DNA of 64,000 nt, from the NCBI GenBank assembly GCA_913057135.1, contig CAJXNM010000011.1:1-64000 (forward strand), in the 5' to 3' direction. Positions within the stretch are counted from its first letter, which is position 1, and every line of letters starts with the position of its first letter. The stretch comes from an uncultured Halieaceae bacterium (GTDB taxonomy: Bacteria; Pseudomonadota; Gammaproteobacteria; Pseudomonadales; Halieaceae). This document shows, piece after piece, positions 48,600 through 59,000 of this stretch. The notes beneath the pieces are model-generated. The model worked only from the letters and a program-made list of their open reading frames with translations. It searched no databases and was not told the DNA's origin. The translations under genes and the position numbers were made by a program.

Positions 48600-49289
48600 T
48601 TAGCGATTCAGAAGCCCTTGGGGGATTGGGGTAAACAGGCGCGTGCCCGAGCTCTCTTTCGCTGAGATCACTCCCACGATACGCCAGTCATCACCGACTT
48701 GCTGCAGCACCGGTCCGCCCGAGGCCCCCTTAAAGGCAATGCAGTCACTGCGCACCCAATGGCGATCGGCGGCAATAGCCTGACAGTGCATATCAGCCCT
48801 TAAGAGCCGTTGTTGATCGCCAGTGACATGACTGAAACCGGCCATAACCACAGCAGCATGGGGCATCGACCGAAGTGGTGCCGCCGCGACACTCGGTAGT
48901 GTCGATAGCATGGCATCAATCCGTGAATCGGCGGGGGCAAGCAGCGCCCAATCGGCGAGCATGGAGCCACCAGTGGCAAGGAGTCGCAGAGCCATAGGCC
49001 CTTCAGAGGTTGTCACTAAAGGCGGTTTGGTCAGGTCATTGTAGCCATCGAAGCAGTGCCAAGCCGATAACAAGCGAACGGGCTGTGTGGCTATCACTGT
49101 GGCGCTGCAATCGTCTGTCATCGCGCGCCGGTGCTGCTGCTCGAGGCGCTCCACGGGCACTGTTAGCGGCAAAATGGCTGTTAGCCAGGGTAGCCCTGAA
49201 TCCGGTTCCTCTAACTCAGCGCCTGCCGCGGCAATGTGTGTGGCTAGCAAGGCCCCCAATAGGGCTTTGAGGCTAAGGTCCTTGGTCAC
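48600..49289 (-). CDS. Secreted trypsin-like serine protease
   Basis: Signal-like N-term; SAWHCF (His), ADWALL (Asp), GASGGPV (Ser). Confidence 0.8.
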   Translation of the reverse strand: MTKDLSLKALLGALLATHIAAAGAELEEPDSGLPWLTAILPLTVPVERLEQQHRRAMTDDCSATVIATQPVRLLSAWHCFDGYNDLTKPPLVTTSEGPMALRLLATGGSMLADWALLAPADSRIDAMLSTLPSVAAAPLRSMPHAAVVMAGFSHVTGDQQRLLRADMHCQAIAADRHWVRSDCIAFKGASGGPVLQQVGDDWRIVGVISAKESSGTRLFTPIPQGLLNR

Positions 49290-49340
49290 CCATGCGGTAG
49301 ATGAAATGTTATACCCCGGCAGGTCGCTGCGTTCCGCGGA

Positions 49341-50138
49341 TTATAACAACCCTGGAATGACCGCTTTGCGCTCTTTGGGGTAGTCGTCAAAGTTCTTATG
49401 GAACCAACGGTGGGTGTAGATTGCCCGGGGAATGAGGTTGCCCGCGGTCATGGCCAGTACGAATACCGCGCCCAAGTTCCAGGTCATAATGGCAAAGCCC
49501 AAGAATGACAGGATTTCCCCAAAGTACTGGGGGCAGGTGAGCCAGCGGAAGCCGCCCCCGTAGGGGATTTTATAGCGGGGTTCATCGGGAGACGGGTTCG
49601 GTGAGCGCAGATTACGAAGAATGGAATCTGAGTGGATGTTGAGTGTGAAACCGGCTACATAAATGCAAAGACCGACAATAAAACGTGGATCCGTGAACCA
49701 AGCCTCTGTGTATTGGGTACCGAATTCAGTCAGGTAGGCGGCGTTGAAATACCCGTGTAAGAACAGGGTAATCCAGCCTGCTATGACGACATTCAGCGAG
49801 AAACTGGCGGTAGAGCCCGGCTGGACACGCATGCGCAATGGATTGATCACCGCGCGGTTGCTGTAGTGAATCATCCAGATGACTAAAAAGAACAGCGGTA
49901 CCGTCTGGTCGGCGTTTTTGCCCATAAAAAATACGATTGGGAACACCAGCAGACCTGGCAATTCCATGATGATCCAGCCGGTTTTGGCACCCAACTTGAT
50001 CCCTTTGGCGCGTTTACCCCCAAATCGGCCGCCGTAGGCAGCGGTACCAAAAAAACTGCCGACACAGACCAAGGTAGCGTAGAGAAAACCCACAATGAGA
50101 AGTGTGTCGTAAAGGGTGTTGCCGGTATACCAAGCCAT
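49341..50138 (-). CDS. 3-oxo-5-alpha-steroid 4-dehydrogenase / DUF1295-like membrane reductase
   Basis: Multi-TM; GFTLNIHSDSILRNLRSP..YKIPYGGGFRWLTCPQYFGEILSFLGFAIMTW; C-term RAIYTHRWFHKNFDDYPKERKAVIPGLL. Confidence 0.9.
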   Translation of the reverse strand: MAWYTGNTLYDTLLIVGFLYATLVCVGSFFGTAAYGGRFGGKRAKGIKLGAKTGWIIMELPGLLVFPIVFFMGKNADQTVPLFFLVIWMIHYSNRAVINPLRMRVQPGSTASFSLNVVIAGWITLFLHGYFNAAYLTEFGTQYTEAWFTDPRFIVGLCIYVAGFTLNIHSDSILRNLRSPNPSPDEPRYKIPYGGGFRWLTCPQYFGEILSFLGFAIMTWNLGAVFVLAMTAGNLIPRAIYTHRWFHKNFDDYPKERKAVIPGLL

Positions 50139-50352
50139 GATTCGATCCTTGTTGGCGATAAGACTGAGTGCGCGGGTGCTGTTAGGGTTTTTATTCGTGC
50201 CGCCCATGTCGACAGCCACGACTTTAGGTGACCCGGTGGGCATCGGTAACACACATTTGGACTACGTTGGCAGCCATCGTCCAAACGGGTGCTGAAGCTA
50301 AGTCGTCAAGTGGTTACCGTTGAGTAATAGGTATTAATCGGATCCAGACGGT

Positions 50353-51840
50353 ATGGCGTTTGAACTGCGTTGCGAGCAAGAGATCACCGACTGGTACGCG
50401 GAATGCGATGTGGCCGTTGTCGGATTTGGCGGCGCGGGCGCCTGTGCCGCTTTAGAGGCCGCCTACGCCGGCGCCAAGGTCGCTATCTTTGAAGCGGCAT
50501 CGGCGCCGGGTGGCTCCACGGCACTGTCGTCTGCTGAGCTCTATTTAGGCGGTGGCACCACCATTCAGCGCGCCTGCGGCTACGACGACCATCCCGACGA
50601 CGTTTACGGTTACCTGATGGATGCTAATGGCCCACAGGCCGATGCCGAAAAAGTACGCGCCTATGCAGATGACGGCGCCGAGCATCTCGACTGGTTAATG
50701 GCGCAGGGAGTCCCTTTTAAGGCGTCGGAATACCCTCACCGCGCCATGCTGGCAATGACTGATGACTGCTTGTTGTACACCGGCAGTGAGAAGGCATGGC
50801 CTTATAGCGACCGCTACAAACACGCTCCGCGAGGCCATAACTTGCATATCGAGGGTGACAACGGCGGTCCATTGTTAATGGATATCTTGAGCAAGAAAGT
50901 GCAGGCCTTGGGTGTCGATGTGCACTGCGAGGCCCGCGCGTTACACCTTATTGTTGACCACTTTGGCCCTGCTCAACGGGTGATCGGTATCGTCATTCGA
51001 GAAGACATGGTTGAGCGTGCCTGGCGTGTGCGCCGAGGAGTCGTATTGTGTGCCGGTGGTTTTGTCATGAATAACGCCATGGTTCAGCGGTGGGCACCTG
51101 AATTGCTGCGCGCCACTGTCCCGATTGGTAACGCCAACGATACCGGCGGTGGTATCCAGCTTGGGCTGAGCGCGGGGGCTGCCGCGATCAATATGCATGA
51201 GGGCTTTGTCAGTTTACCCTTCTACCCGCCCGCATCTCTCACCTTCGGTATTTTGGTGAACGGCCAGGGGCAGCGCTTCATCAACGAGGACGCGTACCAC
51301 GGCCGCGTGGGTAGTTATATTTTGCGCCAGCAGGGTCCTGTCTACTTCATATTGAACGTCGAGGACTACGGTGACTACGAGCGGGTGTCATATCTTGGCG
51401 CTCCCGTTGCGGGTACCGGTGAAACCCTGGCCGAGTTAGCGGCGGAGCTGACACTGCCTCCGGGGCAGCTTGAGTCCACGATTGCCCGTTACAACGACGA
51501 TATGTCCGAGGGTGCCGATGCCCTGTTTCACAAGGCTGGCGAGTGGCTAAAGCCCCTCAACGGCCCGCTGGTCGCCATTGATTGCACCCCCGGTAACGGA
51601 GCTTACTTTCCCTATTTCACTTTGGGCGGGCTCGACACTACCGTTGACGGTCAGGTGCGTACCCCAGGACAGACGGTTATTCCCGGTCTCTACGCGGCCG
51701 GCCGGACAGCGTGCGGGATACCGCGTCGCGGCGATGGCTATGCCTCGGGTACATCGATCGGGGATGCAACCTACAGTGGCCGCAGGGCAGGGCGTCATGC
51801 GGCACAGTTGCGCTTTTCCAATGCAGAGAGTTCGTCATGA
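50353..51840 (+). CDS. FAD-dependent oxidoreductase (fumarate reductase/3-ketosteroid dehydrogenase-like flavoprotein)
   Basis: CDVAVVGFGGAGACAALEAAYAGAKVAIFEAASAPGGST; C-term GLYAAGRTACGIPRRGDGYASGTSIGDATYSGRRAG. Confidence 0.9.
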   Translation: MAFELRCEQEITDWYAECDVAVVGFGGAGACAALEAAYAGAKVAIFEAASAPGGSTALSSAELYLGGGTTIQRACGYDDHPDDVYGYLMDANGPQADAEKVRAYADDGAEHLDWLMAQGVPFKASEYPHRAMLAMTDDCLLYTGSEKAWPYSDRYKHAPRGHNLHIEGDNGGPLLMDILSKKVQALGVDVHCEARALHLIVDHFGPAQRVIGIVIREDMVERAWRVRRGVVLCAGGFVMNNAMVQRWAPELLRATVPIGNANDTGGGIQLGLSAGAAAINMHEGFVSLPFYPPASLTFGILVNGQGQRFINEDAYHGRVGSYILRQQGPVYFILNVEDYGDYERVSYLGAPVAGTGETLAELAAELTLPPGQLESTIARYNDDMSEGADALFHKAGEWLKPLNGPLVAIDCTPGNGAYFPYFTLGGLDTTVDGQVRTPGQTVIPGLYAAGRTACGIPRRGDGYASGTSIGDATYSGRRAGRHAAQLRFSNAESSS

Positions 51841-52481
51841 CACAGGATTTAGATTTATTAGCCCGTATCGATCGGTTGGAGTCACTCGATGCTATTCGTC
51901 AGTTAGCGGCTAAATACTCCCTTGCCCTCGACATGCGTGACATGGACGCTATGGTGAATTTATTCCCCGACAATGTACGTGTCGGGAAAGATAAAGTGGG
52001 GCGGGGTCATTTGAAGCGCTGGATGGATGAAACCCTGCGCGTGCAATTTACCGGTACCTCTCATCACATCGGTAACCATATTATCGAGTTTCGCGACCCC
52101 GATAATGCGGTGGGTGTCGTGTATTCAAAGAATGAGCATGAAACCCCCACTGCCGATGGCGGTTGTGAGTGGGTCATCATGCAGATGCTGTACTGGGACG
52201 ATTACACCCGCATCGACGGTCGCTGGTTGTTCAAGCGACGTTTACCCTGCTATTGGTACGCCACCGATCTCAATAAACCCCCGTGTGGCGAGCATAAAAT
52301 GCGCTGGCCCGATCGCGATAACTACGATGGCGCGTTCCATGAATTGTTCCCCACGTGGCAACAGTTTTGGGATAACCCCATCACCGAGGACATGCCCGCG
52401 GTGGCCCCGCCTGCGCCGCTTGAGCAGTTTCTCGACACGATGCGTGGCAATACTGCCATTCCCAGTATCCGAACCCGTTAA
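51837..52481 (+). CDS. NTF2-like/SnoaL-like family protein
   Basis: DRLESLDAIRQLAAKYSLALDMRDMDAMVNLFPDNVRV; ATGA overlap with upstream CDS. Confidence 0.85.
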   Translation: MTQDLDLLARIDRLESLDAIRQLAAKYSLALDMRDMDAMVNLFPDNVRVGKDKVGRGHLKRWMDETLRVQFTGTSHHIGNHIIEFRDPDNAVGVVYSKNEHETPTADGGCEWVIMQMLYWDDYTRIDGRWLFKRRLPCYWYATDLNKPPCGEHKMRWPDRDNYDGAFHELFPTWQQFWDNPITEDMPAVAPPAPLEQFLDTMRGNTAIPSIRTR

Positions 52482-52530
52482 CACTCACGTTTTACTCACA
52501 TGACGTTTGCGTCATTTCACGAGGTGACTT

Positions 52531-53607
52531 TTGAATTATCCAAAGCTGTTTGAACCGCTGCAGGTTGGGGAACTCTCCCTACGAAATCGTATTGTCATGG
52601 CGCCCATGACGCGCAGTCGAGCCACAGACGACGACAGGGTCACCGATCTGCATCGTCTCTATTACCAGCAGCGCGCGAATGCGGGGCTGATCGTGACGGA
52701 GGGCGTTCATCCATCTGCTGATGGCAAAGGCTACAACCGCACGCCCGGTATTTACTCCCCCCAACAGGTCGATGATTGGCGCGCCGTGACCGAAGCGGTT
52801 CATGGGGAAGGCGGGCTTATCGCCTGTCAGTTGATGCACTGCGGCCGAGTGGGCCACGCGGATAATAAAGCGGTAGGCACAGAGTTTCTCGCGCCCTCGG
52901 CGATTGCAGCCCGCGCAGAAATTTTTACCGAGGGGGGCATGAAGCCGATGCCAGTGCCCCGTGCAATGACCCTTAAGGATATTGCGCGCGTTATCGACGA
53001 TTACCGCAAAGCCACAGAGAACTGCATGGCAGCGGGTTTTGATGGCGTCGAGTTACACGCCGCCTCGGGCTACCTACCCGCACAGTTTTTAGCGTCAGAG
53101 AGTAATCTGCGCGATGACGCCTATGGTGGCAGTATCGACAACCGCTTGCGCTTTATTCGAGAAGTGCTGGGCGTCATGATTGATGTGGCGGGTGCCGGTC
53201 GGGTGGGTCTGCGAATTTCCCCCGGAAATCCCTACAACGACCACGTTGATGCCACCCCAGAAGATACCTATGGCGCTCTGCTGGATCTGGCAGAGAGCTT
53301 GGGCTTGGCGTGGGTACACGCCATCCGAATGCCGTCCACTGGCATTGATAGTTTGCAACTAACCCGCGATCACTATCGGGGTGTGCTCATTGGCTCTGAC
53401 AGTTTTGATGCGCAAGAGGCCGACAGTTGCATTGCCAATGGCGATGTGGACGCGGTGTCGTTCGGTCGAGCCTATATTGCCAACCCCGATCTCGCCCAGC
53501 GATTTGCCGCTGATGCGCCCCTGAACAAGATGGATAAGAAAACCATTTATGCGGGGACCGGTGCAGCGGGGTATACCGATTACCCTGCGATGGATACAGG
53601 CGCCTAA
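52531..53607 (+). CDS. Old Yellow Enzyme family alkene reductase (NemA-like), TTG start
   Basis: LFEPLQVGELSLRNRIVMAPMTRSRATDD; GFDGVELHAASGYLPAQFL. Confidence 0.93.
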   Translation: MNYPKLFEPLQVGELSLRNRIVMAPMTRSRATDDDRVTDLHRLYYQQRANAGLIVTEGVHPSADGKGYNRTPGIYSPQQVDDWRAVTEAVHGEGGLIACQLMHCGRVGHADNKAVGTEFLAPSAIAARAEIFTEGGMKPMPVPRAMTLKDIARVIDDYRKATENCMAAGFDGVELHAASGYLPAQFLASESNLRDDAYGGSIDNRLRFIREVLGVMIDVAGAGRVGLRISPGNPYNDHVDATPEDTYGALLDLAESLGLAWVHAIRMPSTGIDSLQLTRDHYRGVLIGSDSFDAQEADSCIANGDVDAVSFGRAYIANPDLAQRFAADAPLNKMDKKTIYAGTGAAGYTDYPAMDTGA

Positions 53608-53643
53608 TTATTAACTGGCCAATGGCCTGAGAGAGTAACTGTT

Positions 53644-54513
53644 ATGCCCATGCCCACAGATGTACCTGTCATCGATTTGATGCTTGCGGTGCCCAATAAC
53701 GACACCTCGAATTACTACGATTTTATTAAACCGCTGTTAATGGATGAGCAGAGCCGGCAGATGTTTCAAATGCCAGCGCAGTACATGTTCAAAGACCTGC
53801 CGAAGGTGGGTCAGCGAGACGACTACATCGCGTACACCCTGGAAAAAATGGACGAATTCAATATTGAAAAGGCCATGATCGGTGTCGACGAAGATCAGTA
53901 TTTCACTCAAAACGAAGCGGTCAAAAAGCACCCGGATCGGTTTATCGCCTGTTACGACGCCAACCCTAATCGAGGCATGGATGAAGTTCGCAAGATTCGT
54001 CGTCTGCACGAAGAATACGACTTGAAGGCGGTTACGGCGTTCCCATCTGGGCTGTGCCCTCAAGTATCCTTAGCCGACAAGAAGTGGTACCCGGTTTTCG
54101 TTACCTGCATCGACCTGGATATTCCGTTCTGCCCCTGTGTGGGTGTACCCGGTCCGCGCATACCGATGGAGCCACAAAAAGTTGAGCATCTCGATGAGAT
54201 CTGCTGGTTCTTCCCCGAGCTGCGGGTTGTGATGCGCCATGGTGGCGAGCCCTGGACCGATCTGGCGTGGAAATTAATGTTGAAGTACCCCAATCTTTAC
54301 TACATGACCAGTGCCTTTGCGCCGAAGCACTACCCGGAAAATATTGTGCATTTCGCCAATACCCGAGGCGCCGACAAGGTCATGTATGCGGGCTACTTCC
54401 CCATGGGCCTGTCACTTGAGCGCATCTTCGGCGACATGCCCAATGTGCCGTTCAAGGACGAGGTGTGGCCAAAATTTCTGCGGGAGAATGCGCAGCGCGT
54501 CTTCAAGCTCTGA
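53644..54513 (+). CDS. Amidohydrolase family protein (amidohydrolase_2)
   Basis: VIDLMLAVPN...HPDRFIACYDANPNRG, PELRVVMRHGGEPW, VMYAGYFPMGLSLERIF. Confidence 0.85.
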   Translation: MPMPTDVPVIDLMLAVPNNDTSNYYDFIKPLLMDEQSRQMFQMPAQYMFKDLPKVGQRDDYIAYTLEKMDEFNIEKAMIGVDEDQYFTQNEAVKKHPDRFIACYDANPNRGMDEVRKIRRLHEEYDLKAVTAFPSGLCPQVSLADKKWYPVFVTCIDLDIPFCPCVGVPGPRIPMEPQKVEHLDEICWFFPELRVVMRHGGEPWTDLAWKLMLKYPNLYYMTSAFAPKHYPENIVHFANTRGADKVMYAGYFPMGLSLERIFGDMPNVPFKDEVWPKFLRENAQRVFKL

Positions 54514-54553
54514 GCGCGCCGCGCACAATCGTGCACAATGATGTTTGCCGCTG

Positions 54554-55012
54554 TTAGGGGTAGAAGATACTAATGGTGTCAACGATACAGGCGGGGCGCT
54601 CGGCGCCTTCCACGCTGATGGTGATGCGAATAACGACTTTTACGCCGCCCTTATTGTCCTCGGCGCTGATGATTTCACCGCTGGCGACAATACTGGCGTC
54701 CACGGGGACTGTTGACGGAAAACGAATTTTTTCGGCGCCGTAGTTCACGCCCATGGATACCTGCTCAACCTGAAGCAGTTCGGGTAGAAAACAGTTAGCG
54801 AGGGATAAGGTTAAGTAACCGTGGGCAATGGTTTTGCCGAAAGGGCCATCGGCGGCTTTTATCGGGTCGACATGGATCCATTGATGGTCACCGGTAGCAT
54901 CGGCAAATTGATCGATGCGTTCTTGGGTGATGGTAAGGGGGGCGCTGGGCCCAAGCTGTGTCCCGACCATCGACAGTAAGTCTGTGGGATGTTTAACGAC
55001 GGTTGTGGTCAT
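54554..55012 (-). CDS. MaoC-like dehydratase / hotdog protein
   Basis: TQERIDQFADATGDHQWIHVDPIKAADGPFGKTIAHGYLTLSL. Confidence 0.94.
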   Translation of the reverse strand: MTTTVVKHPTDLLSMVGTQLGPSAPLTITQERIDQFADATGDHQWIHVDPIKAADGPFGKTIAHGYLTLSLANCFLPELLQVEQVSMGVNYGAEKIRFPSTVPVDASIVASGEIISAEDNKGGVKVVIRITISVEGAERPACIVDTISIFYP

Positions 55013-55144
55013 GGTGGTAACTCCAAATAAATGACGTCAACTGGAAAGTGGTGACACTAAAAGAATTCGGAAATCAAAGCACTGAAACTGAAAGGCACCA
55101 AATGTTAAAGGTACCTATCAATAAGGTACGCAGGGGGATAAAAG

Positions 55145-55906
55145 ATGAGCCAGCAGCACGATCTGAATGAAAAAGTGGCCGTGGTAACCGGCGGTTGTGG
55201 TGGCCTAGGGCAAGCCATTGCCCAGAAGCTTACCGCTTTGGGGGGCCGGGTTGTCATCACCGATTTGGATGAGGAGCGGGGTGCCGCTTTGGCCGCCGCC
55301 ACGGGATGTCAGTTCTTTCAACAAGATGTCAGCCGTGAAAGTGATTGGCTGGCACTGAAGTCATGGCTTGTCGAGCGCTTTGGCGGCTTACAGGTGCTGG
55401 TCAATAACGCGGCTATTTTGCGGGCCTATAACGTGGAAACCGAAACCCTCGAGGACTTTAACCGTGTCATGGCGGTGAATTGTCAGTCGGTGTTTTTAAG
55501 TCACAAACATTTACTGGGGCTTATGGCCGCGTCCGGTGGTTCTATTGTGAATATCTCATCGTCCTCGGCCATGACCGGGCATCCACAATTTTGCGCCTAC
55601 ACGGCATCAAAGGCTGCTGTGCGCAGTTTGACCATGAACACAGCGGTATATGCACGCAAACAGGGTTATGGCGTGCGCTGCAACTCGGTGCATCCCGATG
55701 GCATTATGACGCCCATGGTCATGGATATTCCCGGTGAGCCGCCCGCTATGTCAGATGAGCAGCGTGCCACCGCCGCAGGGTTTACGGCCCACCCCGAAGC
55801 CATTGCCGATGTGGTCGTGTTCTTAGCCAGCGACGATTCACGGCACATCAATGGTGCGGCGATCGCGGTTGATAACACCTCAACCATCACGCCCCCCTAC
55901 GTGTAG
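55145..55906 (+). CDS. Short-chain dehydrogenase/reductase
   Basis: VAVVTGGCGGLGQAIA, NNAAIL, NISSSSAMTGHPQFCAYTASKAA. Confidence 0.95.
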   Translation: MSQQHDLNEKVAVVTGGCGGLGQAIAQKLTALGGRVVITDLDEERGAALAAATGCQFFQQDVSRESDWLALKSWLVERFGGLQVLVNNAAILRAYNVETETLEDFNRVMAVNCQSVFLSHKHLLGLMAASGGSIVNISSSSAMTGHPQFCAYTASKAAVRSLTMNTAVYARKQGYGVRCNSVHPDGIMTPMVMDIPGEPPAMSDEQRATAAGFTAHPEAIADVVVFLASDDSRHINGAAIAVDNTSTITPPYV

Positions 55907-55923
55907 CTCAAGGAGTTCACTCA

Positions 55924-56700
55924 ATGCTGGAATTTGAAGGGCAACGGGTCATCGTGACGGGTGGTGCCGGGCATATTGGTCGCGCCATTTGTGAGGCCTT
56001 CCTCGAGGCTGGTGCACGGGTATTAGCCTGTGGCCGCCGTGCCCCGGAACAAGCAATCGTCGCTGCCGGGCGCGAGGCGCTCTTTGTCAGTGCCGACTTA
56101 CGCAATGCAGAAGCGAGCCAATCGGTGATCGATGAGGCCTTATCCCAATGGGGTGGTATCGATATTTTGGTTAATAACGCGGGTGGTAGTCCGCCGATTG
56201 AAGCGGCCTCTGCATCACCTCGGCTCACCGAAAAAATCCTAGCACTGAATCTGCTGGCGCCTTTGGTGTTATCACAACAGGCATATTCGGCGCTCAGCGC
56301 CAATTCACAGCCCGGGCGTATCGTCAATATTGCCAGCGTCAGCGGTGCGCGGCCCTCGCCCGGTACAACCGCCTATGGGGCCGCCAAGGCGGGTTTGCTC
56401 AGCGCTACACAGTCATTGGCGATGGAGTGGGGGCCAGATATTCGCGTCAATGCGCTCATCGTTGGACTGGTCCATAACGAGGCGGGGGTTGAGCACTACG
56501 GCGGTGACGAGGGCTTTCGACAGGTGGCGGATATGTTGCCACTGAAGCGTATGGCCACCCCTAACGATGTGGCTAATGCCACCCTTATGCTGTGCTCAGA
56601 GCGGGCAAGCTATATTTCCGGGGCATCACTGGCGGTTGATGGCGGCGGCGAGGTGCCGGTGTTTTTGCACTTGGCTAAACAGGCGGCCGACTCGGTCTAG
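55924..56700 (+). CDS. Short-chain dehydrogenase/reductase
   Basis: VIVTGGAGHIGRAICEAF, VNNAGG, NIASVSGARPSPGTTAYGAAKAG. Confidence 0.95.
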   Translation: MLEFEGQRVIVTGGAGHIGRAICEAFLEAGARVLACGRRAPEQAIVAAGREALFVSADLRNAEASQSVIDEALSQWGGIDILVNNAGGSPPIEAASASPRLTEKILALNLLAPLVLSQQAYSALSANSQPGRIVNIASVSGARPSPGTTAYGAAKAGLLSATQSLAMEWGPDIRVNALIVGLVHNEAGVEHYGGDEGFRQVADMLPLKRMATPNDVANATLMLCSERASYISGASLAVDGGGEVPVFLHLAKQAADSV

Positions 56701-56701
56701 A

Positions 56702-56721
56702 GCCCGCCAGAAAGGGCGGGC
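56702..56721. terminator. GC hairpin (GCCCGCC...GGCGGGC) between convergent genes; possible bidirectional terminator without T-tract
   Basis: 7-bp inverted repeat right after the SDR stop codon. Confidence 0.45.
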
Positions 56722-56814
56722 CGTGGCGAAGGAGACTTCCTAGGCTGTGTCTGCCAAGGGTGCTGGGTCGTGGCGAAGGAGACTTCCTAGGCTGTATTTG
56801 CCAAGGGTTCCGGG
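56722..56814. repeat. Two near-identical ~46-bp direct repeats, 47-bp period
   Basis: CGTGGCGAAGGAGACTTCCTAGGCTGT[GTC/ATT]TGCCAAGGGT... at 56722 and 56769. Confidence 0.95.
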
Positions 56815-59000
56815 GTAGGGGCGTGGCTGGCAGCCGCGTCTGCACCTTGTTGCCACTGTGTCATTAACGCTTCGGTGACCTCGCGGGCCGAGTGGATGGC
56901 CCCATCGATATAACCGACACGACCACAATCGCCGACAACGCTCACGGAAAGCCCCGCGTTTGCCAAGCTATCGGCTACCCGAGTATCGCCCATTGCACCC
57001 AAGGCTAGGATGACGCTATCGGCGGCGGCGCTGTGTTGCTCGCCATCATGCTCATAGGTAACCCGATGGCGCTCACAACGCACATTGCTGACATTGGAGT
57101 ACATAGAGCAGCCATGGGCCTCGAGTTCATGGAGTACGCGAGCCCGCCGTACAATACTGAGTTCTGGCGCTAGCTTTTCGTCCGGGTCAAGCACTGTCAC
57201 CAGACGACCTCGCTCAACGAGGAACTCAGCCAGCTCGATACCCACTAAGCCACCGCCAACAATGATCACCCGGTGGCCCACTGGCATCCAAAGGCGGCTA
57301 AACCAGCGCACCAAGCCTATGGAGCGGGTAGCCCCTATGGCCTGGCCAATAACCACCATGGCGCGCTCAAGTACATTCAGTTTTGTGATGGCATCGGTTT
57401 TACCACCCAGTAACAGACTGCGCATCTGCTCACCGTCGAACACGTGGCGCTGGTTTTTGCCGGGTATATCGGGGGCTTCTCGACGTGCTCCTGTGGCCAC
57501 AATGACCTGGTCGGGGACAAGTTCCTTGAGACCCTCTATGGTTGCTTGGGTGTTCAGTTGTACCGCGACATTAAGTCGTTTGAGTTCAGCCGACAGCCAA
57601 TCGACTAGTCGGCCGTTGGGTTCATAAGCCAGTGCGGCGATGCGTGCGGTGCCCCCAAGGTCCGGCGCTTTTTCCATCAGCGTCACCCGATGGCCCCCAA
57701 GCGCCAGCCGTCGCGCAGCTTCCATACCACCAGGGCCGCCGCCTACGACGACAACATGACGTGGACGATCGCCCTTTACAGCGCCGGTGCTATCGCAGGC
57801 GATTAAACCCGTGTGCTCATGCCCCATATCGGCGTTAACCGCACACATCATGGGTTGGTTAATGAAGATTTGGCTCACGCAAATATAGCAGTAGATACAA
57901 GGGCGAATCTGCTCAGGGCGATTACTGGTTACCTTTTGCGGCAGCGCGGGATCGGCCAAGATTTTTCGGCCAAGCCCCACAAAATCGTAATCTCCGTTCG
58001 CGATGGCTGACTCAGCACTATCAAGTTCGATTCGCCCGACCGCCATCACAGGAATTGACAAAACTTTTTTGGCGGCCTGTGCAAATGCTAGGTAACCGTT
58101 GGGCTGATGCACCAGAGGCGCTTCCGTGAAGGCAATACCAATGCTGGTATTGCCATAGGCACTGACATCAATGGCATCGGCCCCGGCATCCTCTGCAAGT
58201 TTCGCAACCGAAATAAAGCTATCTGGTCGAATGCCGCCATCAATGCGGTACTCCATGGCATCCAGACGAACGAGCACCGGGTAATCACTACCGCAGCGCT
58301 GCTTGATAGCAGTGATAACCTCGATGAGGAAGCGGGCGCGATTCTCGAGCGAACCCCCGTAGCGATCCTCCCGTTGGTTGAAGGCGGGCGACAGAAACCC
58401 AGCCAGCAGGTAACCGTGTCCTGCGTGGACTTCCACCGCATCGAAACCAGCGCGCTGGCAGCGCTCGGCGGCGTCAGCGAAACTCTGAACGATACCGGCA
58501 ATGTCTTCTTCGGTGACCACCTGATAGCGTGCACCCTTGCCATCGGGGCCCGCCATTTTAATGAAGTGGCGAATCTCCCCCTGGGTGAGTAATTTGAACA
58601 TGCCACTACCCGCTTTCGGGGGCAGCGATGGCACCATGAGCGGCCGTCCGGCGGCTACGTCTTCCTGTGAGACCTTGCCACTGTGATTGAGCTGGGCAGC
58701 GATACGGCTACCGTGTTTGTGTACGCGGGAGACTAAATCCTGCAAATCGGGTAGAAAATTGTCATGGGACAGGCCCACCATATTCGGCATAGAGCACGCT
58801 GCAGGCCACACAATCGATGAGGTCTCCAAAATGATGAGACCCGCGCCGCCTCGAGCCCGTTCTTCGTAATAGGCTTTTAACCGTTCACCGCAGCGTCCGT
58901 CTTCCTCGGCGTAATTCGAGCCCATGGCTGTCATGATGAATCGGTTTGGCAGCGTTAGCGCACCAATACGGCCTGGGCTGGCGAGATGCGGGTATTTCAT
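56787..59000 (-). CDS. NADH:flavin oxidoreductase / FAD fusion (2,4-dienoyl-CoA reductase / BaiCD-BaiH-like)
   Basis: N-term OYE TIM barrel (ALTLPNRFIMTAMGSNYAEEDG), RPCIYCYICVSQIFINQPMMCAVN Fe-S motif, VVVVGGGPGGMEAARRLALGGHRVTLMEK. Confidence 0.93.
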   Translation of the reverse strand: MKYPHLASPGRIGALTLPNRFIMTAMGSNYAEEDGRCGERLKAYYEERARGGAGLIILETSSIVWPAACSMPNMVGLSHDNFLPDLQDLVSRVHKHGSRIAAQLNHSGKVSQEDVAAGRPLMVPSLPPKAGSGMFKLLTQGEIRHFIKMAGPDGKGARYQVVTEEDIAGIVQSFADAAERCQRAGFDAVEVHAGHGYLLAGFLSPAFNQREDRYGGSLENRARFLIEVITAIKQRCGSDYPVLVRLDAMEYRIDGGIRPDSFISVAKLAEDAGADAIDVSAYGNTSIGIAFTEAPLVHQPNGYLAFAQAAKKVLSIPVMAVGRIELDSAESAIANGDYDFVGLGRKILADPALPQKVTSNRPEQIRPCIYCYICVSQIFINQPMMCAVNADMGHEHTGLIACDSTGAVKGDRPRHVVVVGGGPGGMEAARRLALGGHRVTLMEKAPDLGGTARIAALAYEPNGRLVDWLSAELKRLNVAVQLNTQATIEGLKELVPDQVIVATGARREAPDIPGKNQRHVFDGEQMRSLLLGGKTDAITKLNVLERAMVVIGQAIGATRSIGLVRWFSRLWMPVGHRVIIVGGGLVGIELAEFLVERGRLVTVLDPDEKLAPELSIVRRARVLHELEAHGCSMYSNVSNVRCERHRVTYEHDGEQHSAAADSVILALGAMGDTRVADSLANAGLSVSVVGDCGRVGYIDGAIHSAREVTEALMTQWQQGADAAASHAPTPEPLANTA

